From contig NZ_CP064908.1 of assembly GCF_015841355.1 (NCBI RefSeq), forward strand, positions 806,001 through 870,000: DNA of 64,000 nt, written 5' to 3'. Below, in pieces: positions 1 to 8,177 of this stretch (position 1 is its first letter; each line of letters begins with the position of its first letter). Position numbers and translations under genes: made by a program. The DNA is from Synechococcus sp. CBW1107. GTDB taxonomy: Bacteria; Cyanobacteriota; Cyanobacteriia; PCC-6307; Cyanobiaceae. The notes under the pieces were generated by a model. That model saw only the letters and a program-made list of their open reading frames with translations. It was not told the origin of the DNA and did no database searches.

Positions 1-419
1 AGCTCCACCACCTTCTCTTTGGTGCGGGTCCAGCGATTGATGAAGCGGATCACCGCTTGAACCAGGCCGCCAAGAAAGGAGCCGCCCTGATAGGTCCTAC
101 GGCCGAGCTTGTAGCGGCCGAATTCATTCACAATGTCATCGCCCGCATCCTCCAGATCCCCGGCAATCGCGGTGACGATCTCCAGCATCTGGTAGATGTC
201 TGTGCGAACGCTGGCTTCCCGCGCTGCCAGATCCAGCAGGTTCTGCCGGAGGGTGGCGGTTTCATCACGCGCCTTGATCGAGCGGCTTCTGTACTGCCCG
301 CGGCTGATCATCGAGCTCTTGTAGCAGTTGCGCAGCTCGAGGTAGACGCTGTTGAGATCTTCCCGGCTCAGGGGCTCGGGATCAGGCGGAAAATCCGAGG
401 TGGGCGGTAGAAAAACCAT
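1..419 (-). CDS. Hypothetical protein, 3' end beyond window
   Basis: An open frame of 139 codons starts at ATG 419..417 and runs off the left edge. An in-frame TGA lies 15 nt upstream, so this start is well bounded. The product is mostly helical and charged, with a coiled-coil-like stretch around residues 35-75 (LRQNLLDLAAREASVRTD) and then an EFGRYKLGRRTYQGGSF segment. I do not recognise a family. It points the same way as the decayed genes and the RM operon to its right. Function unknown; coding status is convincing from codon pattern and frame length. Confidence 0.7.
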   Translation of the reverse strand, partial: MVFLPPTSDFPPDPEPLSREDLNSVYLELRNCYKSSMISRGQYRSRSIKARDETATLRQNLLDLAAREASVRTDIYQMLEIVTAIAGDLEDAGDDIVNEFGRYKLGRRTYQGGSFLGGLVQAVIRFINRWTRTKEKVVE

Positions 420-427
420 GCGGCTGG

Positions 428-1120
428 CTACTCAGGGTCAATCCTGCCTCGTACAGCACCCAGCCCCAGGCCACATCGGGTCAGAGAACAATGCAGAAGT
501 TGCATACGCCTGCGGCGATGCCCTGCAGCACTGGGGTTTTGGCGCTGACGCCGGGAGCTGCGACGGCCAGCGGAGGTTCACAGACCCTCACAGCAACAAC
601 ACCAGCCCATACCGAATCCGCCTTGGTCCAGCCCGGTCGTGGCCCAGTGCACCTGGCGGCCGCTGCCGATAGGTGCATCCTCCACCAGCCAGTCCCTCCT
701 GTAGAGCTGATCCACCCGGAAGCGAAACGGGGAGGCGCCCCTGAGGTCTAGCGATCACGCCACCCGGCATGCCCCGGCTTGCGCACCACGCAAAGGCTGA
801 CGCGAGTCGCTGCGCTGCGCTGCGCGACCCTTGCGCGGCGCAGGCGGTGCCGGGGCTTGACGGCGGTGTCGTTCGCCAGCACAGCAATGGCCGCCACTCC
901 TCTCAGCCGCACCTGCCCGATTCGCATCATCTCGGTGCATCTGCTCGGGGCTGCCGGTGAGCTCCTGAGGGTGCTCTTCCTCGATCGCGAGGGGCACATC
1001 AGCGCCCAGCCGCACTTTGTTCCCCGCGAGGAAGCGCTGATCCTTGCTGCCAATCAGCAGCGGGTCCTCGGGGCACAGGCCAGGGTGCAGGTGCTCTGAG
1101 GGTGGTTGCCCGGCAGCATC
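428..1120 (-). pseudogene. Decayed gene(s), fragments in several frames
   Basis: No intact gene, but protein-like segments appear on the minus strand in different frames. Around 1110-905 one frame reads LLIGSKDQRFLAGNKVRLG and continues with an acidic stretch; the neighbouring frame then carries MRIGQVRLRGVAAIAVLAND (about 936-877). After a palindromic repeat (773-857), 754-570 reads DLRGASPFRFRVDQLYRRDW, and about 480-425 reads VAWGWVLYEAGLTLSSQP. This fits one or two genes broken by several indels, and by the repeat. I cannot name the family. The segment borders could be off by tens of bases. Confidence 0.4.
773..857. repeat. Imperfect palindromic repeat
   Basis: An imperfect inverted repeat begins CCCCGGCTTGCGC and ends GCGCAGGCGGTGCCGGGG, with GC-rich internal steps (ctgcgctgcgctgcg). 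A related sequence occurs at about 25825-25900, sharing GGCTTGCGC, GGCTGACGCG and GCGCCTGCGGGG. This looks like a dispersed REP-like hairpin. It lies inside a decayed gene. Confidence 0.4.
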
Positions 1121-1171
1121 CCCGCCGGGTTTTCTCCTTTGGAGGTGTGGGTCGCGGCCGGGTCAATGTGC

Positions 1172-1901
1172 TCAGCTCAGTCCCACGTACACCGGCTGAA
1201 ACCACTGCATCCGGCGGCTCTGGCGCTTCTCGTCGTGCAGCACGGTTGTGCCAATGGCCTCGGCGCCAGTGGGGCCGGCGGGACGAGCTGCTGCTGCTTC
1301 CAGCCGGGGTCCCTTCTGATGGGGCCCGGGGGGTGCGATCGAGGCGGAAGTCCTTGCCGATCCACACCGGGCCCTGGGGCCTCACGGCGCCGGTGTCGTC
1401 AGCACAGCCAGCGGAGAAGCCCTTGCCGCTGGGCACCTTGGCCGCCGGGCCTGTGGTGAGCAGCTCCGGCTGGTAGAGCTGCACCAGCAGGGCATTGATC
1501 GCCAGGCCCTCCATCCGCTGGTTGGTGCTTTGCACCGCCTGCTCGTCCCACTGCCAGGCCGGATGGCTGAGGTCATCGACCGTGGGGTTCCGCTCGCCGA
1601 TCTGCTGGAAGGAATGGCGGGTGAGGTAGCTGGTGCCATCGAGGGCAATCGCCCGCAGGTCGGCCACGATCACTACCGGGATCGGCACCCCGTCTTCTGT
1701 GAATAGGGCGCCATCGGGAAGCATCAGCCGGAAGCATGGCAGTACCTGCGGCAGCTCGTCATCCAGGCGGGGTGAGGGAGTGCGGAGGAAGGCCTCGGCC
1801 AGCTCCGGCGCCAGGAAGCGGGGCGGGGCCTCAACGATCTGGGCCCAGCGGCAGGTGGTGGCAGCCCAGAAGCCGATCGTGTCAGCCAGCTCGTTCATCA
1901 C
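1172..1901 (-). pseudogene. Hypothetical protein, frameshifted in a G6 run
   Basis: From ATG 1901 the frame is clearly coding for about 189 residues (MNELADTIGFWAATTCRWAQ near the start, later VWIGKDFRLDR). It then loses protein character. Dropping one base from the G6 run at 1328-1333 gives RTPGPHQKGPRLEAAAARPA and a clean end at ...MQWFQPVYVGLS with a stop at 1172-1174. Corrected length is 242 aa. This is either a real frameshift or a homopolymer sequencing error. I do not recognise the family. It shares orientation with the gene at 2073-2447. Confidence 0.6.
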
Positions 1902-1917
1902 CCCCGCGCCGGCCTCA

Positions 1918-2064
1918 ATGCTGGCGGGCAGTTGCTGCGTGAGGACGAAGCGGCCCGCGAGGCGTTGCGCTGCTGGGGGATGTTGAGGGGGCGAACCTGA
2001 TCCGGCCGTTCAGCCGCGAGCAGGAGCAGTTTCTCAGCGCTCAACGGGAGTTGCTGCGGCTCTG
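1918..2064 (+). pseudogene. Possible gene relic, two frames
   Basis: On the plus strand, GGQLLREDEAAREALR in one frame is followed in the next frame by GDVEGANLIRPFSREQEQFL and a stop at 2062-2064. Together they resemble the C-terminus of a protein broken by one frameshift. There is no recognisable start and the family is unknown. Chance cannot be excluded for so short a stretch. Confidence 0.25.
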
Positions 2065-2072
2065 AACTCCAC

Positions 2073-2447
2073 TCAGCCGGGAATGCCTCCGGGCAGGAAG
2101 CGATGGATGAACACCGCGAGCGCCATTGGCCCGCAGCGGGGAATCCAACAAATGCCGCCAGGAATCCGCCGCCAGCCCTGCACCTGCAGCTGGGGAACGG
2201 GGCCAGGGAGCAACTGCAGCAGGTAGCGGTACTCGGCATCGGCAGCCTGCTCGGGGTTCTCGATCGGCTCCGCCCTGGGCTGGGATCTCAGGAACGTGGT
2301 CAGGAAGGAAGCGGGTTCTGGGGACTCGCGCAAGGTCTCCGCGAAACGCCAGGCGGCGCCGCTGGGGTAGCCGTCGTGGTGGAGGTAGAGGTGTTGCTCC
2401 AGGAAGCCGGGAAAGCCGGTGAACGAGTAGACGGCACGGGTGGCCAT
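2073..2447 (-). CDS. Small hypothetical protein (124 aa)
   Basis: A 124-aa frame starts MATRAVYSFTGFPGFLEQHL and contains LYLHHDGYPSGAAWRFAETL. The opening pattern (M-x-TRAVY-[ST]F, then HHDGYPxGA) recurs in small uncharacterised bacterial proteins, which supports a real gene; their function is not known to me. It starts 79 bp after the stop of the displaced hsdR 3' segment and has the same orientation, so it may once have been the last gene of that operon. Confidence 0.6.
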   Translation of the reverse strand: MATRAVYSFTGFPGFLEQHLYLHHDGYPSGAAWRFAETLRESPEPASFLTTFLRSQPRAEPIENPEQAADAEYRYLLQLLPGPVPQLQVQGWRRIPGGICWIPRCGPMALAVFIHRFLPGGIPG

Positions 2448-2526
2448 GGGGCTGGGGCGGCTGCAATGGCAGGTGCCACCGGTGTCTCCTGATTGCCCGG
2501 GTGCGGCTTGCGGCCTCTCGCCCGGC

Positions 2527-3070
2527 TCACTCGCTTGCCTTGTGCACAGGGAATCTTGTGCGGATGAACTCCTGGGCGCTCTCCGGCGGGAGCTTCACCG
2601 TTCCAGGACCACTGCGCACGAAGAAATCTCCTTCCGGCGAGGCCTCCACCCCCTTCCACTGCAGGAACACCGGCTCCGGACTGCGCTGACAGCTCACCAC
2701 GCACACGGTCTTGCCGTCGATGGTCTGGCTGTGTGGGTCGATACAGGTGCCGGCGCGATCGCCGAGGCCGTTGCGCACCACTTGGGCCAGGTGACGCAAG
2801 AACTTGTCGTCGCTTTCGAGCTGGTCGAGCTCAGTGCCCACAATCGAACCATCGTCGGCGACGCCGATCAGCAGATCGCCTCCTTCGGTGTTAAGGAAGG
2901 CGGCGATGGATTTCAGGGCGGCGTGGGTGACGCCCTTGTCGTCCTTGCGGTTCTCCTTGAGGCTCCAGCGCAGGGTGGACTTGAATTCGAGGGTTTTGGA
3001 TTCACCGCGCTGGATCAGGGCTTCGGCATTGCGATGGCCGCGCAGGTATTGATCAAAGAGAAAGTTTTTG
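2527..3070 (-). pseudogene. hsdR: 3' part of hsdR: AlbA/Schlafen-like domain
   Basis: This frame has no start codon of its own. It enters from the IS66 end at 3071 as KNFLFDQYLRGHRNAEALIQ and continues with GESKTLEFKSTLRW, AALKSIAAFLNTEGGDLLIG and VADDGSIVGTELD, ending ...RTRFPVHKASE at 2527. The block E-x-KS...(IAAFLNTEGGxLLIGVxDDG) is the signature of the AlbA_2/Schlafen ATP-binding-like domain. Removing IS66 and one copy of its 8-bp target duplication joins this frame exactly to HsdR codon VKN at 4772. The native HsdR therefore carried this domain at its C-terminus. Confidence 0.85.
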
Positions 3071-4763
3071 GTATGCGTTCAGGGGTCGGGACGCCCCACC
3101 GCACGAATGCAAGCCTGATCGCTCACCGCTGAGCGATCAGAGACTCTTCCTTGTCCTTTCTTCTGCCTTCAGGGATCGCTCAGCAGTGACGGCATCACCC
3201 CATCGCGGTGATGGGCGATCCAGGCCTGCTCCAGGAACTCCCAGACATCCCGCCCCTGTTGCCTGAGGGTAGTGGTGACCGTGAGCAGGCGGCTCCGGCA
3301 GATCGCACCTTGGCGGGATTGGACTCCTTGACTGATCTTGCGCTGAATCACCGATTGGCGCAGGGCACGTTCTGCGGCGTTGTTGGTGGGCTCTATTCCC
3401 TCGTTCTCCAGGAAGGTCCACAACCCACCTGTCACCTTCTGGAGCTGCTGGCACGTGCGCACTGTGCTGGCCCAAGGCGTTCGCTCGCCGCGCTGGTAGC
3501 CGAGCTCTACTACCCGCTGCAGCGTGGTCTCAAAGGTCTGGCGGATCGGCCGGCAGCTTTGCTGCAAGGCGGGCCAGTCAATCTTTCCCTCCTTGTAGCG
3601 GTGCCAGTGGCCAAACAGCTGCTGCTGCAGGCCCAGCAGCTGGGCTCCGAATTCAGCGCTGGCGCCCGGGCGTTCGGCGATGGCCGTCAGGTCGCGGATC
3701 AGGTGCGCCCAGCACAGCTGGCGCTGCTTGGTGGGCAGGTGGTTGTAGGCCGAGAAGCGATCGCTCACCACAATCCCGCCAAAGGCGTTCCCCAGCAGCT
3801 CGATGGCAGCGGTCGTCGATCGACTCAGCCCTTGCACAAATACCGTCACCACGGCGGTGACCATGACCCACTGCCAGCCCCGCTTTCCAGTGGGATTGTT
3901 GCCGTCGGCATTGCCGGTGGGGGCGCCAGTTTCATCTACGTAGGCCACCGGCTGCACGCGGGCAAAAGCAAGGGCCTCCTGCATGGGCTGCTCCAGTGCT
4001 GCACTCAAGCGCTGGCGGACCCGTCCAATCGCGCCGCGGCTCATCTCCACTCCTACCAGCTGCTGGAGCAGGGCCTGGGTCTTGCTGAAACTCAACGGAA
4101 AGGCACTGCCCAGCAGGCCCACCAGTGCACTGAGCCTTGGGCCGTAGTGACTGGCCTCCACATCCGCCGGCAACGAGGCGCAGGTGCTGGTGGAACAGCA
4201 GGGGCAGACCAGGCGATGCAGCCGGTGCTCGATCACCAGCGGGGTAATCGGCGGGATCTCGATCACCTGATGGCGCAGGGGATCGAGATCCTCTCCCTGG
4301 AGCAAGGTGCCACAGCGGCGGCAGGCATCAGGGTGGTGATCCACCACCTGATCCACCCGCTCGATCGACAGCAGCTCTGGTCCGGATCCGGGATGGCCCT
4401 GCTGGCCGCCCCGCTTGCGGCCACTGCCCTTGCGCCGTTCTGGCGGCTTAAAACCCAGACCATCACTGGAGGGAGGTTTGGATGAGTTGCGAGAGCTGCG
4501 TCCGATCCGCTCACGCAGGTTTGCCAACTCGGTGGCCAAGGAGGTGAGTTGGCCGCGCAACAGCTCGATCTCCTGCTGCTGGGCGTTGATCAGCGCTCTG
4601 ACGCTGGCGGGAGTTTCCAGCCAGTCGGCTTCTGGAATTCCAGCCGGATGTGCGGTCATCACAGGCGGGTCTCTACCTGAGATGCAACCGGAAATCAAGC
4701 TGTCGTCAAGGGTTCAGCAGGGCCGATGTTCGCCGCGAGCTGTCACGCCCCCTGAACGGATAC
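3071..4763. mobile_element. IS66-family insertion sequence (1,693 bp)
   Basis: The ends are inverted: left GTATGCGTTCAGGGG, right (reverse complement) GTATCCGTTCAGGGGG. A perfect 8-bp target duplication AGTTTTTG flanks them at 3063-3070 and 4764-4771, the length typical of IS66 elements. It carries one transposase gene and no tnpA/tnpB, like the reduced single-orf IS66 subgroup. It sits in hsdR and its ends are intact, so it looks recent and potentially active. Confidence 0.95.
3169..4698 (-). CDS. tnpC: IS66 family transposase TnpC
   Basis: 509 aa, full length for the family. In order: an N-terminal leucine-rich coiled coil (LINAQQQEIELLRGQLTSLA), the RNSSKPPSSDG motif, a CxxC...CxxC zinc finger (CRRCG ... 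CPCC), then the DDE domain with YVDETGAPTG and GIVVSDRFSAYN. The C-terminal block with the catalytic glutamate is IEPTNNAAERALRQSV. It catalyses excision and insertion of its element. The start ATG at 4698 lies about 65 bp inside the right end. No internal stop or frameshift seen. Confidence 0.95.
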   Translation of the reverse strand: MISGCISGRDPPVMTAHPAGIPEADWLETPASVRALINAQQQEIELLRGQLTSLATELANLRERIGRSSRNSSKPPSSDGLGFKPPERRKGSGRKRGGQQGHPGSGPELLSIERVDQVVDHHPDACRRCGTLLQGEDLDPLRHQVIEIPPITPLVIEHRLHRLVCPCCSTSTCASLPADVEASHYGPRLSALVGLLGSAFPLSFSKTQALLQQLVGVEMSRGAIGRVRQRLSAALEQPMQEALAFARVQPVAYVDETGAPTGNADGNNPTGKRGWQWVMVTAVVTVFVQGLSRSTTAAIELLGNAFGGIVVSDRFSAYNHLPTKQRQLCWAHLIRDLTAIAERPGASAEFGAQLLGLQQQLFGHWHRYKEGKIDWPALQQSCRPIRQTFETTLQRVVELGYQRGERTPWASTVRTCQQLQKVTGGLWTFLENEGIEPTNNAAERALRQSVIQRKISQGVQSRQGAICRSRLLTVTTTLRQQGRDVWEFLEQAWIAHHRDGVMPSLLSDP

Positions 4764-7680
4764 AGTTTTTGACGGTTTCACCGAAGGCCGCGTCGTCGGT
4801 GATGCGCTTGTAGAGATCGAAGTTGGAATCAACGATGTCTTGGATCACATTCTCCACCTTCTGATCAAAGGTGAGTCGGACGTTCTCGCGGGTGTTGACG
4901 CGCGCTGCGGCATCGAGGGCCACATCATCGGCCAGGCGATCCATCATCTGGCTGAGGGTGAGGCGGTGCTCGGTCCCGAGGTTCAGCCCGAAGCGCTCGT
5001 TGAGCTCGGCCACGATGCGCGAGAGCGTCTCCAGCTCTTCCGGTGCGGCGGTGTGTCCGCCTTTCGTGCCTACTGGCTTCAGCGCGCCATTGCCCCGCTC
5101 CAAGGGGATGCCACCACTGCTGGTTTCCTGGATGCGGTACGACTCCATGTCGATGTTCTGCTGCACCTCACGCGGCAGTTCCGGTTGATCAGCTGGGAGC
5201 AGCCGGCGCAGGTAGCGGGCGAACTGGTAGAGCTTTTCGAGATCGGCATCAGAGAAGGGCAGCACCTGAGCGAGGAAGGCATAGAGGCGTACGTAGTCGG
5301 TGAGCTGTCCGCGGAATTCGTGCCTCTCGTCGACGCCGAGGGCTTCGAAACGATCCACCAGCGGCAGCAACACCTGGTAGATGCCGTCTTGGGTGCCCTT
5401 CGGGCTGAAGAACACCTGGGCGAAGGCGTTGATATCGGCTGGGGTGTAGACGGGGAAGGCCGAGAGGCGCGTTTCGATTTCGTAGAGGATGTTGGGATCG
5501 GTGGCTTCCGAGAGCAGGGTCGCTTCGTAATAGGGTTCGAACGCCTTCTTGATCGTGTCTGCGTCATTGGCGAAGTCCACTACCAGCGTTCCAGTCTTCT
5601 TGGGATGGGTGCGGTTCAGACGTGAGAGGGTCTGCACCGCACCCACACCCCCGAGCTTCTTGTCCACATACATGGTGTGGAGCAGGGGCTGATCGAAGCC
5701 GGTCTGAAACTTGTTGGCCACGATCAGGAAACGGACCTCAGCCTGCTCGAAGGTGCTGGCGGTCTGCGCTTCTGGGATCCCGTTCATGCCGGATTCGGTG
5801 TAGCTCTTGCCGCCGTCCTGCACGGTGCCGGAGAAGGCCACCAGCGCCTTGAAGGGATAGCCGTGCTCGGCGAGATAGCGATTGATGGCCAGCTTGTAGC
5901 GAACGGCATGGAGGCGTGAGCGCGTCACCACCATCGCTTTGGCCAGGCGATCGATCTGATCCTGCGTATTGGCGGCGAAATGCTCCACGCAGATCCGCAC
6001 CTTCTCACCGATGGCGTGGGGATGGAGTTCCACGAAGGATTTGAGCAGGTATTCCGCCTTGCGCTTGTCGTAGCGGGGGTCATCCTCAACCTTCTTGAGC
6101 AGGCGCCAGAAGGCCTGATAGGTGGTGTAGTTGGCGAGCACATCGAGGATGAAGCCCTCCTCGATCGCCTGGCGCATGCTGTACAGGTGAAACGGCGCAA
6201 AGGTTCCATCGGGCCGGCGCACGCCAAAGAGCTCGAGAGTCTTGGGCTTGGGGGTAGCGGTGAAGGCGAAGGTGGACATGTTGGGCTGCTGGCCACGCTT
6301 CTCCATCTCGGCCAGGATCGTGCCTTCGAGTTCCTCCTCTAGGGAAGTGGCGGTTTCTTCCTCGCTTTCGGCAGCCGCCAAGGAGGGGGCACTGAGCACG
6401 GCCTTGAGGCTCTTGGTGCTTTCGCCCGACTGGGAGGAGTGGGCCTCATCCACGATCACGGCGAAGCGCTTGCCTGGCAGTTCCCCGATCTGCTGGGCAA
6501 TCACCGGGAACTTCTGGAGGGTGGTGACGATGATCGTCTTGCCGGATTCGAGCGCGTCCTTCAGTTGGCGGGAGGTGGTGTCGATGGTTTCGACCACGCC
6601 GAGAGTCTGCTCGAACTGGCGGATGGTGCTCTGCAACTGGCGATCGAGGATGCGGCGATCGGTGATCACCACGATCGAATCGAACACCCGCTCATCGGAG
6701 GCGTTGTGGAGGGTGCTGAGCTGGTGGGCGAGCCAGGCGATCGTGAAGCTCTTACCGCTGCCGGCCGAGTGCTGGATCAGGTAGCGCTGGCCGGGGCCAC
6801 GGCTGCGCGCATCGGCCACCAGGCGGCGCACGGCGTCGAGCTGCTGGTAGCGAGGAAAGATCAGAAAGCGTTTGCCGGTCTTGCGGCCCTTGTCGTCTTC
6901 CTCTTCCACCTCGTGGATGAACTGCCGCACCAGATCCAGCACGCTGGAGGGCGCCCAGATCTGCTCCCAGAGGTAGGCGGTGGCGTAACCGGAACGGGTG
7001 GGTGGAACAGGAGGGTTGCCGGCACCGCCGAAACGCCCCTGGTTGAAGGGAAGGAAGCGGGTTTTCTCCTTCGCCAGCTGGGAGGCCACATAGACCAGTT
7101 CGGAATCCACTGCGAAGTGGCCCAGACAGCGTCCGTAGGAGAACAGTGGTTCGCGGGGATCGCGGGTGGCCTTGTACTGGTGAATCGCGTCTTCGACGTT
7201 CTGGCCCGAGAGGGGGTTCTTCAGTTCGGCGGTGAACAGGGGGATGCCATTGAGGAACAGCACCAGATCGAGGCTGTTCTCATTGCGGGTGCTGTAGCGG
7301 AGCTGGCGCACCACGGAGAAGAGATTGGCGCCATGGAGCCTGCGGGTTTCCTCGTTCAGGCCGCTGGCGGGTTGGAAGTAGGCAAGCCGGAACTTGCAGC
7401 CGGAATCCTTGACGCCCTGGCGCAACACATCGAGTGTGCCGCGGCGCTCGATCTCGGCTGCAACACGGCGCAGGAACTGCTCGCGCACGGCGGCGCCATG
7501 GTGCTGGGTGAGCTGCTTCCATGGCTTCGGCTGGGTGGCGAGCACGAAGTCGAGCAGGTCCTGTGAGAGCAGGCAGAGGCTGCGGTCGTACTGCTCAGGG
7601 GTGCGTTTGTGGTAACGACTGTTGAGCAGGGATGCTTCGATCGCGTCTTCAAGAACACGTTCGGAGATGTCAGGTGTCAT
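4714..7680 (-). CDS. hsdR: Type I restriction endonuclease subunit R, truncated by IS66
   Basis: Motor and nuclease subunit of the type I RM complex. Start chosen at ATG 7680, which overlaps the PIN gene stop as ATGA; an upstream ATG at 7710 is less likely. Residues about 138-154 hold the PD-(D/E)XK nuclease (SLDLVLF...FTAELKNP). Walker A SAGSGKS is at about 305, DEAH at about 411, then FTATPKPKTLE and the QTLSRLNRTHP motif VI. The last native codons are ...GETVKN; the final 11 residues (CIRSGGV...) are encoded by the IS66 end. The C-terminal region that should follow is at 2527-3070. Family knowledge says the HsdR C-terminus helps complex assembly, so restriction may be impaired. Confidence 0.9.
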   Translation of the reverse strand: MTPDISERVLEDAIEASLLNSRYHKRTPEQYDRSLCLLSQDLLDFVLATQPKPWKQLTQHHGAAVREQFLRRVAAEIERRGTLDVLRQGVKDSGCKFRLAYFQPASGLNEETRRLHGANLFSVVRQLRYSTRNENSLDLVLFLNGIPLFTAELKNPLSGQNVEDAIHQYKATRDPREPLFSYGRCLGHFAVDSELVYVASQLAKEKTRFLPFNQGRFGGAGNPPVPPTRSGYATAYLWEQIWAPSSVLDLVRQFIHEVEEEDDKGRKTGKRFLIFPRYQQLDAVRRLVADARSRGPGQRYLIQHSAGSGKSFTIAWLAHQLSTLHNASDERVFDSIVVITDRRILDRQLQSTIRQFEQTLGVVETIDTTSRQLKDALESGKTIIVTTLQKFPVIAQQIGELPGKRFAVIVDEAHSSQSGESTKSLKAVLSAPSLAAAESEEETATSLEEELEGTILAEMEKRGQQPNMSTFAFTATPKPKTLELFGVRRPDGTFAPFHLYSMRQAIEEGFILDVLANYTTYQAFWRLLKKVEDDPRYDKRKAEYLLKSFVELHPHAIGEKVRICVEHFAANTQDQIDRLAKAMVVTRSRLHAVRYKLAINRYLAEHGYPFKALVAFSGTVQDGGKSYTESGMNGIPEAQTASTFEQAEVRFLIVANKFQTGFDQPLLHTMYVDKKLGGVGAVQTLSRLNRTHPKKTGTLVVDFANDADTIKKAFEPYYEATLLSEATDPNILYEIETRLSAFPVYTPADINAFAQVFFSPKGTQDGIYQVLLPLVDRFEALGVDERHEFRGQLTDYVRLYAFLAQVLPFSDADLEKLYQFARYLRRLLPADQPELPREVQQNIDMESYRIQETSSGGIPLERGNGALKPVGTKGGHTAAPEELETLSRIVAELNERFGLNLGTEHRLTLSQMMDRLADDVALDAAARVNTRENVRLTFDQKVENVIQDIVDSNFDLYKRITDDAAFGETVKNCIRSGGVTARGEHRPC

Positions 7681-8177
7681 GGTGGGCCTCCAGTCCCCAA
7701 TACAAAGCAAGCACGTTCATTGCGGAGCATCTCGTAGGGAGTGATGCATCGAATGCCCAGGCCTATACAGGCATCAGGGATCTTAATTATCTTGATGGAG
7801 GCACGCGGCTTCTCATGGGTAACAACCGTGTGCGAACCTGCGTGAGCCTGGGAAACCAGATAATAATCAGCGATGCTCAGAAACGTGCTCACTGCCGCCG
7901 GGTCGTAGCTCTGCGCAGTGGCCCAAGCACTGACAGCCGCCAGCGATGGCACTACGCCAGGGCTAAGTGGCAAGAAGAAACGCGCTCCTCTCGCAGCTGC
8001 CCAAGTGGACAGATCATCGGCCCCTGCCTGCACTTCATCTCCAACCTTCTCGACACTGAAGACCGTTCCATCCGCGTTGCAATCGTCCAGCCATTGCCAG
8101 AATGCCGGGCAGAAATCGAACCCATAGTGAAGGTTCTTGGCTGAGATGAAGACATTGGCATCCAGCAGGTAGGCCAT
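7677..8177 (-). CDS. DUF4411-type PIN-like toxin
   Basis: 166 aa. The N-terminus MAYLLDANVFISAKNLHYGF has the acidic PIN-fold start (LDANVFI), and the spacing to further acidic residues (ADYYLVSQA, VTHEKP) resembles DUF4411 proteins, which are predicted PIN-domain RNases of type II toxin-antitoxin modules. Its start shares one base with the stop of the XRE/ImmA gene (TGATG), and its stop overlaps hsdR (ATGA). The expected role is toxin, with the upstream XRE/ImmA protein as partner. RNase activity is inferred from the family only. Confidence 0.85.
   Translation of the reverse strand: MAYLLDANVFISAKNLHYGFDFCPAFWQWLDDCNADGTVFSVEKVGDEVQAGADDLSTWAAARGARFFLPLSPGVVPSLAAVSAWATAQSYDPAAVSTFLSIADYYLVSQAHAGSHTVVTHEKPRASIKIIKIPDACIGLGIRCITPYEMLRNERACFVLGTGGPP

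Noticed and set aside
3208-4485. 425-codon plus-strand frame inside IS66
   Set aside because: Mirror of the IS66 transposase; no motifs and the transposase frame fully explains the region.
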